Shown piece after piece: positions 8,759-16,286 of a DNA stretch of 64,000 nt. The notes beneath the pieces were generated by a model. That model saw only the letters and a list, made by a program, of their open reading frames with translations. It was not told the DNA's origin and did not search any database. The DNA is from DASUNQ01 sp044866775 (GTDB lineage Bacteria > Acidobacteriota > Thermoanaerobaculia > Multivoradales > UBA5704). Location: NCBI GenBank assembly GCA_044866775.1, contig JBIOUG010000116.1:1-64000 (forward strand). Reading direction: 5' to 3'. Each line of letters opens with the position of its first letter. The stretch's first letter is position 1. Both the position numbers and the translations under genes were made by a program.

Positions 8759-9468
8759 TGGCGTTGATCGAGCTGCGTGACCTCCACAAGGTCTACGACA
8801 TGGGGGCGGAGAAGGTGCACGCGCTCAACGGCGTCGACCTCGACGTGGAGCGCGGCGAGTACCTGGCCATCATGGGCTCCTCGGGGAGCGGCAAGTCGAC
8901 GCTGATGAACCTGGTCGGCTGCCTCGACACCCCGTCCTCGGGGCACTACCGGCTCAACGGCGTGGCGGTCGAGGAGCTGGACGACTCCGCCCTCGCCGCC
9001 ATCCGCAACCGCGAGATCGGCTTCGTCTTCCAGACCTTCAACCTGCTGGCCCGCACCGACGCGCTGCACAACGTCGAGCTGCCGCTCATCTACGCCGGCC
9101 TCTCGCGCGGCGAGCGGCGCGAGCGGGCGCGCCGCGCCCTCGAGCGGGTGGGCCTCGCCGACCGCATGCACCACCAGCCGAACGAGCTGTCGGGCGGCCA
9201 GCGGCAGCGGGTGGCGATCGCGCGCGCCCTGGTCAACCAGCCGTCGATCCTCCTCGCCGACGAGCCGACGGGGAACCTCGACACGACGACCTCGGCCGAG
9301 ATCATGCAGCTCTTCGACGAGCTGCACGCCGGCGGCAACACGGTCGTGCTGGTCACCCACGAGGCCGACATCGCCGCCCACGCCCACCGCCAGGTGCAGC
9401 TCCGCGACGGCCGTGTGCTCTCCGACCACCCGACCGAGCGCGCCGCGGTGGCGGCGGCGCGGAGCTGA
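8758..9468 (+). CDS. MacB/LolD-type ABC transporter ATPase
   Basis: A 236-residue cytoplasmic ATPase of the MacB/LolD/FtsE class. Walker A GSSGSGKST is near residue 41, the signature LSGGQRQRVAIARALVN near 146, Walker B ILLADEPTGNLDT near 165, and the switch histidine is in VLVTHEADIA. The start overlaps the adaptor stop by one base. Together with the downstream FtsX-like permease it forms a split MacB equivalent (ATPase and permease as separate proteins) powering a TolC-dependent exporter. The substrate cannot be read from the sequence. Confidence 0.93.
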   Translation: MALIELRDLHKVYDMGAEKVHALNGVDLDVERGEYLAIMGSSGSGKSTLMNLVGCLDTPSSGHYRLNGVAVEELDDSALAAIRNREIGFVFQTFNLLARTDALHNVELPLIYAGLSRGERRERARRALERVGLADRMHHQPNELSGGQRQRVAIARALVNQPSILLADEPTGNLDTTTSAEIMQLFDELHAGGNTVVLVTHEADIAAHAHRQVQLRDGRVLSDHPTERAAVAAARS

Positions 9469-9474
9469 GGCGGC

Positions 9475-10698
9475 GTGATCTTCGTCGAGAACTTCCGCGT
9501 CGCTCTCGGGGCGCTGCGCGCCAACAAGATGCGCTCGATCCTGACCACGCTCGGGATCATCATCGGCGTCGCGGCGGTGGTGGCGGTGGTCTCGATCGTC
9601 CAGGGGCTGCAGTTCATGATCTCGCGCGAGCTCGAGGGGGTGGGCGCCACCTTCATCATCGTCGACCCCGATTACGGACGCGGGATGCCGGGGGTGGCGG
9701 CGCGCCAGATCAAGCTCACCTGGGACGACGGCCTGGCGATCCGCGAGCGGGTGCCGGGGGTGCGCCTCATCACCCCGATCCTCATCGGCAAGGAGGCGGT
9801 CAAGTACCGCGACCGCCAGCACGAGCCGGACTTCATCTTCGGCACCAACGAGGACTGGCCCGAGGTCGCCAACTACTGGGTCGAGCGCGGGCGCTTCTTC
9901 AGCCGTCTCGACCTCGAGGGGCGGAAAAAGGTGGCGGTCGTCGGCTCCAACGTGGTCAAGGAATTGAAGCTCGGGCAGGAGCCGCTCGGCAAGCAGATCT
10001 ACGTCGGCAAGTACCCGGCGACCATCATCGGCGTGATGGAGGACAAGGGGCAGGCGCTGGGGATGGACTACGACGACCTGGTCTACCTGCCGTTCGACTC
10101 GGCGGTGACGCTCTTCGGGCGCGAGAGCGCCAACCAGGTGCGCCTCCGCCTGCACGCCGAGACCGCCGCCGACGTCGAGCAGGTCAAGGACCAGATCAAG
10201 GCCCTGCTGCGCCAGCGCCACAAGATCCCGGCCGGCGAGCCCGACGACTTCCAGATCGCCACCCAGGACGAGATCCTGGAGACGACCGGCGCCATCCTGC
10301 GCGGCACGACGGCGGTGGTCGGCGGTGTCGTCGGGATCGCGCTCCTGGTCGGCGGCATCGGCATCATGAACATCATGCTGGTCTCGGTCACCGAGCGCAC
10401 GCGCGAGATCGGCACCCGCAAGGCGGTCGGCGCCCGCCGCCAGGACGTCCTGGTGCAGTTCCTGATCGAGGCCGTGACCCTGTCGCTGCTGGGCGGCGCC
10501 ATCGGCCTGCTCCTCGGCTACGGCCTCGGCGTCCTCGCCGTCAGCCTCCTCCCCGGCGACTTCCCTCCCGCCCACGTGCCCCTCTGGGCGGTCACCCTGG
10601 CCTTCGGGTTCTCCACCCTGGTCGGGGTCTTCTTCGGCATCTACCCGGCCGCCAAGGCCGCGCGGCTCGATCCCATCGAAGCGCTGCGCTACGAGTAG
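9475..10698 (+). CDS. MacB-like ABC transporter permease (FtsX/MacB fold)
   Basis: Permease of 407 residues starting at a GTG (9475) six bases after the ATPase stop. Layout is classical MacB: an N-terminal transmembrane helix (SILTTLGIIIGVAAVVAVVSI, residues 21-41), a large periplasmic domain (about 45-270), and three C-terminal helices (GVVGIALLVGGIGIMNIMLV near 285, a pair near 335-395). The conserved ERTREIGTRKAVGARRQDV loop and the PAAKAARLDPIEALRYE ending are present. Last gene of the export cluster. Confidence 0.94.
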   Translation: MIFVENFRVALGALRANKMRSILTTLGIIIGVAAVVAVVSIVQGLQFMISRELEGVGATFIIVDPDYGRGMPGVAARQIKLTWDDGLAIRERVPGVRLITPILIGKEAVKYRDRQHEPDFIFGTNEDWPEVANYWVERGRFFSRLDLEGRKKVAVVGSNVVKELKLGQEPLGKQIYVGKYPATIIGVMEDKGQALGMDYDDLVYLPFDSAVTLFGRESANQVRLRLHAETAADVEQVKDQIKALLRQRHKIPAGEPDDFQIATQDEILETTGAILRGTTAVVGGVVGIALLVGGIGIMNIMLVSVTERTREIGTRKAVGARRQDVLVQFLIEAVTLSLLGGAIGLLLGYGLGVLAVSLLPGDFPPAHVPLWAVTLAFGFSTLVGVFFGIYPAAKAARLDPIEALRYE

Positions 10699-10819
10699 GG
10701 TGGCCGACGCCGGTCTCCGCTCCGGCCGCCGCCCGGGCCGCCCGGCTCGGCAACCCGCCGGCGCGGCGGCCGGATCAGGCAGATCGAATCCCGGATCGCT
10801 CCACTCGGGACGCGGACCA

Positions 10820-11102
10820 GGCCGATCGACAGCTCGATCGGGCCGATTCACGAATTTACCTGGGCGGTCCACAGTCCCATGAGGCCGGTTCACTCCACGA
10901 ACCGGGCCGGTTCCCGTTTTTTTTCGGGCCGGTCGGCAGTTTGTTGCGCCCGGTCCGAGACTCGATCGGGCCGGTCGGCGTGTTGGTCCGCCCGGTCGGC
11001 GCTTCCGTGAGGCCGATCGGCGTTTAGAGTGGGCCGGTCGGCGGTCTGGTTGGGCCGGTTGGAGCTGTGGTTAGGTGAGTCCGCGACCTGATCGGGGCCC
11101 GT
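10820..11102 (+). repeat. Degenerate 21-bp tandem array (about 14 units)
   Basis: The octamer GGCCG(G/A)T(C/T), or a close variant, recurs with a 21-bp period at 10820, 10841, 10862, 10883, 10905, 10927, 10948, 10969, 10990, 11011, 11032, 11053 and 11074, with a weak copy at 11095. Only two steps are 22 bp, both around the T-tract at 10917. Weaker units may reach back to 10778. The remaining 11-13 bases of each unit vary. The minus strand reads as heptads like D-R-P-x-x-x-A, but the 22-bp steps break any single frame. The array fills the gap between the permease gene and the SEFIR gene; no other feature is seen in 10699-11169 except a possible terminator. Confidence 0.85.
10899..10924 (+). 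terminator. Possible intrinsic terminator after the export cluster
   Basis: A short hairpin GAACCG-GGC-CGGTTC (10899-10913) is followed by CCG and eight T residues (10917-10924), a terminator-like arrangement on the plus strand. It lies inside the 21-bp array, so the stem may simply be two array anchors. Confidence 0.4.
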
Positions 11103-11169
11103 GTCAGAGACTGAGCGCCACTCGCCGGGCGAGCAGTCAGTGCTACGCTCAATCACGGCAAACCTGCAC

Positions 11170-12039
11170 ATGTCCCGATCCGCGAGGGTGTTCATCAGCT
11201 ACGCCCACGAGCCAGGGAATCCTGCGCATGGCCAGCGCGTGCTCGCCCTGGCGGATCGCTTGCGTGACGACGGCCTGGAATCCCGGCTCGATCAATACGT
11301 GACCGTCCCCGAGAAGGGCTGGAAGCTCTGGATGGAGGACGAGATCGAGGCGGCGGATTTCGTGTTGATCGTCGCCACGGCAACTTACGAGCGCCGGCGC
11401 CGCGGCCTGGAGGAGGCCGGCAAGGGACTGGGCGCGCGCTGGGAGGGCGCGATCATCGGTCAGGCCCTCTACGAGGCCGCGCTGCACAACACCAAGTTCA
11501 TCCCGGTCGTGTTCGCCGCGGCGGACGCCGCCCCGGCTTGCGGATCAGCGCGTGCCGGCGATGCTCTCGAGGAAATCGTTCGGACTGACGATGTCGATCC
11601 CCTGGAAGGGGTGCAAAGTCAGGAGGTCGGGATCTCCGGTCACGATGGTGCTTGCATGCCCGCTCAACGCGAGCTCGAGGATCTTGTCGTCTCTCGGATC
11701 GCGGCAGACCTCCACCTTGTGCGTGACCTCGATCAACTCCGCGCGATCGAGGAGAGCCGTCACGAACAGCTCGCGCTCGTCCTTCTGAACGTAGCGCTCG
11801 AATTTGGGACGCGCGAGGACGTCGTCGAGCTCATGGAGGGTTGCCGACGAAACCAGGATCTCCTGACTGGTGAGCGCGAATCGGAACGCTCGACCAGGCT
11901 GGGACTCTTTGAAGAGCAGAGCACTGACCAGGACGTTGGTGTCGAAGACGCAGCGGCTCTTACCCATCCCGGAGGAGTTCGTCCAACGTCCCTTGCGTCA
12001 GTCCGCGCTCCTGAGCCCGTTTCGAGATCTCGTCCATGA
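11170..12039 (+). CDS. SEFIR-domain protein, 3' part replaced (probable truncated gene)
   Basis: From the ATG at 11170 the protein starts MSRSARVFISYAHEPGNPAHG, the beta-A strand and box 1 of a SEFIR (TIR-like) domain. It continues with ALADRLRDDGLESRLDQY, the GWKLWMEDEIEAADFVLIVAT segment, and a third block around WEGAIIGQALYEAALHNTKFIPVVF. Recognisable SEFIR sequence ends near 11525. The frame stays open to 12039 only because it runs antisense through the PIN toxin and antitoxin genes, so the last 165 or so residues are not expected to be meaningful. Bacterial SEFIR/TIR proteins are often in anti-phage or NAD-cleaving systems. An upstream in-frame GTG at 11101 is an alternative start. Confidence 0.6.
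   Translation: MSRSARVFISYAHEPGNPAHGQRVLALADRLRDDGLESRLDQYVTVPEKGWKLWMEDEIEAADFVLIVATATYERRRRGLEEAGKGLGARWEGAIIGQALYEAALHNTKFIPVVFAAADAAPACGSARAGDALEEIVRTDDVDPLEGVQSQEVGISGHDGACMPAQRELEDLVVSRIAADLHLVRDLDQLRAIEESRHEQLALVLLNVALEFGTREDVVELMEGCRRNQDLLTGERESERSTRLGLFEEQSTDQDVGVEDAAALTHPGGVRPTSLASVRAPEPVSRSRP
11545..11967 (-). CDS. PIN-domain toxin, COG1569-like
   Basis: A 140-residue PIN-fold RNase of the putative toxin group. The acidic active-site segments are visible: FDTNVLVSALL (residues 8-18), a central ELDDVL with E/D near 46, CRDPRDDKILELAL (about 88-101), and TGDPDLLTL (about 109-117). It overlaps the upstream antitoxin gene by eight bases, the usual toxin-antitoxin arrangement. It runs antisense to the tail of the SEFIR reading frame. 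Expected activity is RNA cleavage neutralised by the antitoxin; the target is unknown. Confidence 0.9.
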   Translation of the reverse strand: MGKSRCVFDTNVLVSALLFKESQPGRAFRFALTSQEILVSSATLHELDDVLARPKFERYVQKDERELFVTALLDRAELIEVTHKVEVCRDPRDDKILELALSGHASTIVTGDPDLLTLHPFQGIDIVSPNDFLESIAGTR

Positions 12040-12187
12040 TGGCTTCCAAGTCCGCCCCCGGGCGCGTGGCCTCGCGGAGGCGGAGACTGAGCAGCAAGTC
12101 GAGCTTCCTTCTCCGCTCTGCAGAGGCGGAGGCGTAGGCACGCGCGGCTTCTGGTTCCACCTGGATCTCGATCGTTTCTCGGGACAT
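11960..12187 (-). CDS. Small antitoxin partner of the PIN toxin
   Basis: A 75-residue protein (MSRETIEIQVEPEAARAYASA...) with an N-terminal beta-strand-like IEIQVEPE followed by charged helices ending in DELLRDG. Position immediately before and overlapping the PIN gene, size and composition all suit an antitoxin; the opening resembles short ribbon-helix-helix-type antitoxins but I cannot assign the fold. Putatively binds the PIN protein and autoregulates the pair. Confidence 0.8.
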   Translation of the reverse strand: MSRETIEIQVEPEAARAYASASAERRRKLDLLLSLRLREATRPGADLEAIMDEISKRAQERGLTQGTLDELLRDG

Positions 12188-12233
12188 GACGGTATCCTAC
12201 CGCGGGCACCGGTCACCGGCGCCAGGAGGAGCC

Positions 12234-12380
12234 ATGACGACCACTCTCGAGCGCCGCCACCCCTTTGAAGTCCTGACCCAGACCGGGTTCATCGGTTCCG
12301 GCGAGGCTCCGGCCGACTTGTCCGTGCGGTACAAGGACGAGTTCCGCAGACTCCTTACGGCCAAGCATGGTGATCGCTGA
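12234..12380 (+). CDS. Short antitoxin-like protein upstream of a PIN-toxin remnant
   Basis: A 48-residue protein, MTTTLERRHPFEVLTQTGFI..., starts at an ATG with an excellent AGGAGGA three bases upstream of the spacer GCC. The gene ends in TGA at 12378-12380, overlapping the ATG of a decayed PIN toxin at 12367. Size, strong ribosome site and overlap are those of a toxin-antitoxin antitoxin. The toxin is broken, so this may be an orphan antitoxin. Confidence 0.65.
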   Translation: MTTTLERRHPFEVLTQTGFIGSGEAPADLSVRYKDEFRRLLTAKHGDR

Positions 12381-12475
12381 TACCGGGTTTCTGGCTGGCG
12401 CTGGCCAACCGGGGCGACCGCCACCCGGGACCTGCGGGAGCCGCTCGTCGGACTTGTCAGAATCTCCACCAAGCG
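12367..12475 (+). pseudogene. PIN (VapC-like) toxin remnant, frameshifted
   Basis: The ATG at 12367 reads MVIADTGF, the canonical opening of a PIN-domain toxin with the first catalytic Asp. The following bases, read one base later, give WLALANRGDRH, the usual continuation (FWLALANRGDRHH), showing a single-base insertion in the GGGTTTCTGG stretch near 12387-12390. After about 25 codons similarity is lost, and another gene begins at 12476. Thus only the 5' end remains. Confidence 0.6.
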
Positions 12476-13099
12476 ATGGCTGAAATTCTGCCCGTCGATC
12501 GCGAAGCGGCCTTCTGGTCCGGTGTCGAGGACGCCGAGAGGTTCTTCACCGGCGAGGCCGCCGTTCAACGGGCCATGAAACGACTCTGTCGCCTGCTCGA
12601 TGAGCGGGGCATTCCCTACGCGGTCATCGGCGCCATGGCGCTCAACGAGTGGGGCTACCGCCGCGTCACCGTCGATGTGGACGTGCTGCTGGCTCCCGAG
12701 GGGCTGCGCGCTCTGAAGGCCGAGGTCTTCGGCCGCGGCTACGTCGAGAAGTTCCCGGGCAGCCGCAGCCTGCGGGACACCGAGGGCGGCGTCAACGTCA
12801 CTATCGTGCTCGCCGGCGAGTTCCCGGGGGACGGCAAACCGAAACCGGTGGTGTTTCCCGATCCGGCGCAAGCCGCCGTCCGGGGCCGGCGCGTGGCGCT
12901 TCTGCCGTTGCCGCAGCTCATCGAGCTCAAGCTGGCATCGGGCATGAGCGCGCCGCACCGCTTGAAGGACCTCGCCGACGTGCTCGAGCTGATCCGGCAG
13001 CTCTCCCTCCCGCGCCAAACGGCCGAGTCTCTCGACGCCTCGGTGCGGGGCAAGTACGAGGAGCTCTGGCAGGCCGTGCAGACGCCGGAGCGGGAGTGA
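12476..13099 (+). CDS. Nucleotidyltransferase-superfamily protein (AbiEii/MNT-like)
   Basis: A 207-residue protein with the pattern of minimal nucleotidyltransferases that act in abortive-infection or toxin-antitoxin systems. A helix RLCRLLDERGIPYAVIGAMALNEWG leads into RRVTVDVDVLLAP, where the D-x-D (residues about 66-68) is the metal-binding pair, and a later segment carries LLPLPQLIELKLASG and HRLKDLADVLELI. The substrate is unknown. The antitoxin and broken PIN gene immediately upstream support an accessory-island origin. Confidence 0.75.
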   Translation: MAEILPVDREAAFWSGVEDAERFFTGEAAVQRAMKRLCRLLDERGIPYAVIGAMALNEWGYRRVTVDVDVLLAPEGLRALKAEVFGRGYVEKFPGSRSLRDTEGGVNVTIVLAGEFPGDGKPKPVVFPDPAQAAVRGRRVALLPLPQLIELKLASGMSAPHRLKDLADVLELIRQLSLPRQTAESLDASVRGKYEELWQAVQTPERE

Positions 13100-13233
13100 G
13101 CGGGCCTGTCGGACCGACAGCCGCCTCGGGCCGTGCGACGGCCGTAGCGCACCGAGGCGGGGTCCTGCTGCTGACGGTGCCGGCCTGCTAGAGTGCGATC
13201 TTCCAGTCGCTGCAACTTGCCGAGGAGAGTGCG

Positions 13234-14772
13234 ATGAGGACAACGCTTCACCGTGGCTTCGCGCTGCCGGTCCTAGTCCTCGCCGCCGGGTGTGCCACGG
13301 CGGGATCGACGCCCGCGCCGGCCCCCATTGCCCGGGCCGCGCCGGCACCGCCGCCGCTGGCGGCCTACGTGCTGCTGGGGGAGTCGCCCGCCGGCGAGCC
13401 GGTCGCCTTCGCGCGGGTGATCCTGGCCACCGGCCAGGCCTGTCCCGCGCTGATCGGCGGCAGCGCCCCCATCGCCATGGGCAAGCGCCTCAACCCGCAC
13501 GGCTTCGAGGTCGACGTCTGCGAGGCGGTGGTGCCGTTCGATCGCTCCCTCACGGTGGGCGCGGGCGGGCCGGCGTTGCCGGTGGCGCGCCGCGAGGTGC
13601 GGCGGGTGGCGGTGGTGGGGGACACGGGGTGCAAGCCGAAGGACCAGAGCGGGTGCGGCCTCGACGATCCGGCGTGGCCCTTCCAGACCCTCGCCCGGGC
13701 CGCCGCCGGCCGCAAGCCGGACCTCGTGCTCCACGTCGGGGACTACAACTACCGCGGCACGCCGTCGAGCTTCGAGCAGACGGTGGGCGGCCAGCAGGTC
13801 AAGCAGTGGTATTACGACGCCGGCGACGGTGCCGAGCCTTCGGAGCAGTGCGAAGCGCCGGGCCCCTACTACAGCCAGAACAGCACCGGCAATCCGGATG
13901 CCGACGCCTGGCAGGCTTGGTGGCTGGACTTCTTCCAGCCGGCGGCGGAGCTGCTGGCGGCGGCACCGTGGGTGTTCGCCCGCGGCAACCACGAGCTGTG
14001 CAGCCACGCCGGGCCGGGCTGGTTCTACTTCCTCGACGCCAGCTCGCAGCTCCCCGCGGGCGGCGGCGCCCAGCTCGCCTGCCCGTCCCAGGACGGCAAA
14101 GGCCCGGCCCTGCCGCACCTCACCTTCGTGCCGCCGCGGGTGGTCGCTCTCGGGGGTGTGACGGTCGCGGTGCTCGACTCGGCCAACGCCTGCGACGAGC
14201 TGCCCAACTTCACCGCCACCTATGCGGGCCAACTGGCCGCCGTCGCCGCCCGGCTCGACGGCTCGCCGGCCTGGCTGATCGGACACCGTCCGGTGTGGGG
14301 GGTGGACGGCGCGGCCGACGGCCCTCCCTTCGGCTGCGACGGCCAGCCCGGCAGCGGCCCGGCGGCCCCCTACGCGGTCCTCAATCGCACGCTGCAGTGC
14401 GCGTTCGCGAGCGACGCAGGCGCCGCCCTGCTGCCCAAGCTGGACCTCCTCCTCGCCGGCCACATGCACCGCTTCGAGTCGCTGTCCTTCGCGCCCGCTG
14501 CCGGCAGGCCGCCGGCGCTGGTGGTCGGCAACAGCGGCGTCCAGGAGGACAGCGGGCCGCCGCAGGGGAGCTTCGAGCAGACGGTCGACGGCGCCGCGGC
14601 CAGCGGCTTCTCAGTGATCCAGTTCGGTTTCCTCGAGCTCGACCGGGGGACCGGCGGCACCTGGCGCGGCACCGTCTTCACCACCGACCCCGCCGCCTGG
14701 GCGCCGAACCTCGCCCCCTGCGACGGCTCGTCCGCCGAGCCGCCCTTCCTGTGCGTCGAAGGGCTGGAGTGA
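13234..14772 (+). CDS. Secreted lipoprotein metallophosphoesterase
   Basis: A 512-residue calcineurin-like phosphoesterase exported as a probable lipoprotein: MRTTLHRGFALPVLVLAAGC has a lipobox LAAGC. The five metal-binding blocks are all visible: VVGDTGC (about residue 129), LHVGDYNYRG (168), RGNHELC (249), IGHRP (349) and AGHMHRFES (408). This is similar to purple-acid-phosphatase-like enzymes. A GAGGAG ribosome site precedes the ATG and a TAGAGT -10-like box lies at 13192. Likely acts in the periplasm or at the surface on phosphoesters; substrate unknown. Confidence 0.88.
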   Translation: MRTTLHRGFALPVLVLAAGCATAGSTPAPAPIARAAPAPPPLAAYVLLGESPAGEPVAFARVILATGQACPALIGGSAPIAMGKRLNPHGFEVDVCEAVVPFDRSLTVGAGGPALPVARREVRRVAVVGDTGCKPKDQSGCGLDDPAWPFQTLARAAAGRKPDLVLHVGDYNYRGTPSSFEQTVGGQQVKQWYYDAGDGAEPSEQCEAPGPYYSQNSTGNPDADAWQAWWLDFFQPAAELLAAAPWVFARGNHELCSHAGPGWFYFLDASSQLPAGGGAQLACPSQDGKGPALPHLTFVPPRVVALGGVTVAVLDSANACDELPNFTATYAGQLAAVAARLDGSPAWLIGHRPVWGVDGAADGPPFGCDGQPGSGPAAPYAVLNRTLQCAFASDAGAALLPKLDLLLAGHMHRFESLSFAPAAGRPPALVVGNSGVQEDSGPPQGSFEQTVDGAAASGFSVIQFGFLELDRGTGGTWRGTVFTTDPAAWAPNLAPCDGSSAEPPFLCVEGLE

Positions 14773-14812
14773 CGACCGCGACTCGACGGCCTCGGCGCTA
14801 GACTGCGCCGCC

Positions 14813-16225
14813 ATGCGCCGAGCCCCGCGAACCGCCATCGCCTTCCTTGCCCTGACGGCCGCGCCCGCCCTCGCCGTGGCGGCCGAGCCGCCGGCGACGC
14901 TGCGCGTCGACTACGTCCACTTCGGCAACGCGATCGAGGAGCGGTTCGCGCTCGAGCGCGTGGTCGTCGAGCCGCTGCCCTGGCCCGGCGACCTGGCGAA
15001 GACGATCGACGACACCAACCTCGGCGCCTACCGCTTCGAGGTCGTCGATCGCGCCAGCCGGCGCGTCCTCTACTCGCGCGGCTTCGCCTCGATCTACGGC
15101 GAGTGGGCGACCACCGGCGAGGCCGTCGAGGGGAACGGCTCGTTCGTCGAGTCGGTGCGCTTCCCGCTGCCGGCGGCGCCGGTCCAGCTCGTGATCGCGA
15201 AGCGCGATTGGACCAACGACTTCCGCCAGGTCTGGTCGGTGGCGATCGATCCGGCCGACATGCTGGTCGACCGCTCGCGGCCGCCCGCGGCCGGGCCGCT
15301 CCTCGAGATCCAGCGATCCGGGCCGCCGCCGGAGAAGGTGGACCTGCTGATCCTGGGGGACGGCTACACGGCCGCCGAGCGCGGCAAGTGCGAGCAGGAC
15401 GCGCGGCGTCTGGTGGCGATCCTCTTCGACGTCGAGCCGTTCGGGGCGCGGCGCTCCGACTTCAACGTCTGGGGGCTCTGCCCGAAGGCGAGCGAGTCCG
15501 GGATCTCCCGTCCCTCGCTCGGCATCCACAAGCGGCCGCCGGCGGGCTCGACCTACGACGCCTTCCGCTCCGAGCGCTACGTGCTGTCGTTCGACAACCG
15601 CGCCTTCCGCGACCTCGCGTCGCAGGCGCCCTACGAGTTCGTCGAGATCCTCACCAACAGTGCGACCTACGGCGGCGGCGGCATCTTCGGGCTCTACAGC
15701 ACGGTGGCGGCGGACAGCCTCTGGGCGCCCTACGTCTTCGTCCACGAGTTCGGCCACCACTTCGCGGCGCTCGCCGACGAGTACTACACCTCGGACGTCG
15801 CCTACGCCCCGACGACCGAGCGGCGCGAGCCCTGGGAGCCCAACGTCACCGCGCTCCACGATCCCGCCAAGCTCAAGTGGCGGCACCTCGTCGCGCCCGG
15901 CACGCCGCTGCCGACGCCGTGGGCGAAGGAGGCCTTCGAGGCGCGCTCGCGCGAGATCCAGGCCAAGCGCCGGAAGATCCGCGCCGAGCGCCGGCCCGAG
16001 GCGGAGATGGACGCCCTCTTCCTGCGCCAGCGCGAGGAGGAAGAGAAGCTGCTCGCGGCCGAGAAGTACGCCGGCCGGGTGGGAGCCTTCGAGGGCGCGA
16101 ACTACGCGGCGACCGGCTTCTACCGCCCGCAGGTCGACTGCGTCATGTTCACCAGGAACCGCGTTCCCTTCTGCGCCGTCTGCCGCGCGGCGATCGAGCG
16201 GGTGATCGACCTCTATGCGCAGTAG
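14813..16225 (+). CDS. M64-family metallopeptidase, secreted
   Basis: A 470-residue protein with an N-terminal signal peptide (AIAFLALTAAPALAVAA) and a C-terminal peptidase M64 (IgA peptidase-like) domain. The domain starts at LLILGDGYTAAERGKCEQDA (about residue 180) and contains the zinc site HEFGHHFAALADEYY (about residue 311). The gene follows the phosphoesterase by 40 bases. A TAGACT hexamer (14800-14805) ends only seven bases before the ATG, suggesting a leaderless transcript of its own. The N-terminal domain (residues 25-160) resembles an added beta-sandwich. Target proteins unknown. Confidence 0.88.
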   Translation: MRRAPRTAIAFLALTAAPALAVAAEPPATLRVDYVHFGNAIEERFALERVVVEPLPWPGDLAKTIDDTNLGAYRFEVVDRASRRVLYSRGFASIYGEWATTGEAVEGNGSFVESVRFPLPAAPVQLVIAKRDWTNDFRQVWSVAIDPADMLVDRSRPPAAGPLLEIQRSGPPPEKVDLLILGDGYTAAERGKCEQDARRLVAILFDVEPFGARRSDFNVWGLCPKASESGISRPSLGIHKRPPAGSTYDAFRSERYVLSFDNRAFRDLASQAPYEFVEILTNSATYGGGGIFGLYSTVAADSLWAPYVFVHEFGHHFAALADEYYTSDVAYAPTTERREPWEPNVTALHDPAKLKWRHLVAPGTPLPTPWAKEAFEARSREIQAKRRKIRAERRPEAEMDALFLRQREEEEKLLAAEKYAGRVGAFEGANYAATGFYRPQVDCVMFTRNRVPFCAVCRAAIERVIDLYAQ

Positions 16226-16240
16226 CGGTCGCGGCAACGG

Positions 16241-16270
16241 TTGACGCCCTCGCGCCGGGGTCCCTACAAT
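16241..16270 (+). promoter_or_regulatory. Sigma-70-type promoter for the ABC ATPase / GH1 genes
   Basis: TTGACG (16241-16246), an 18-bp spacer and TACAAT (16265-16270) form a near-consensus housekeeping promoter 16 bases before the ATG at 16287. The predicted leader is about ten bases. Confidence 0.65.
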
Positions 16271-16286
16271 CGGCCCCCGCCAGCCG

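Noticed and set aside
10820..11102. CRISPR array
   Set aside because: The anchors are only 8-10 bases, degenerate and spaced at 21 bp, far shorter than CRISPR repeats and spacers, and no cas genes are near.
12381..12475. A complete VapC toxin
   Set aside because: The frame is shifted after MVIADTGF and similarity ends within about 25 codons, so only a remnant is present.
16251..16262. Another copy of repeat family 1 (CTCGCGCCGGGG)
   Set aside because: Only a half-arm matches; no palindrome is present.
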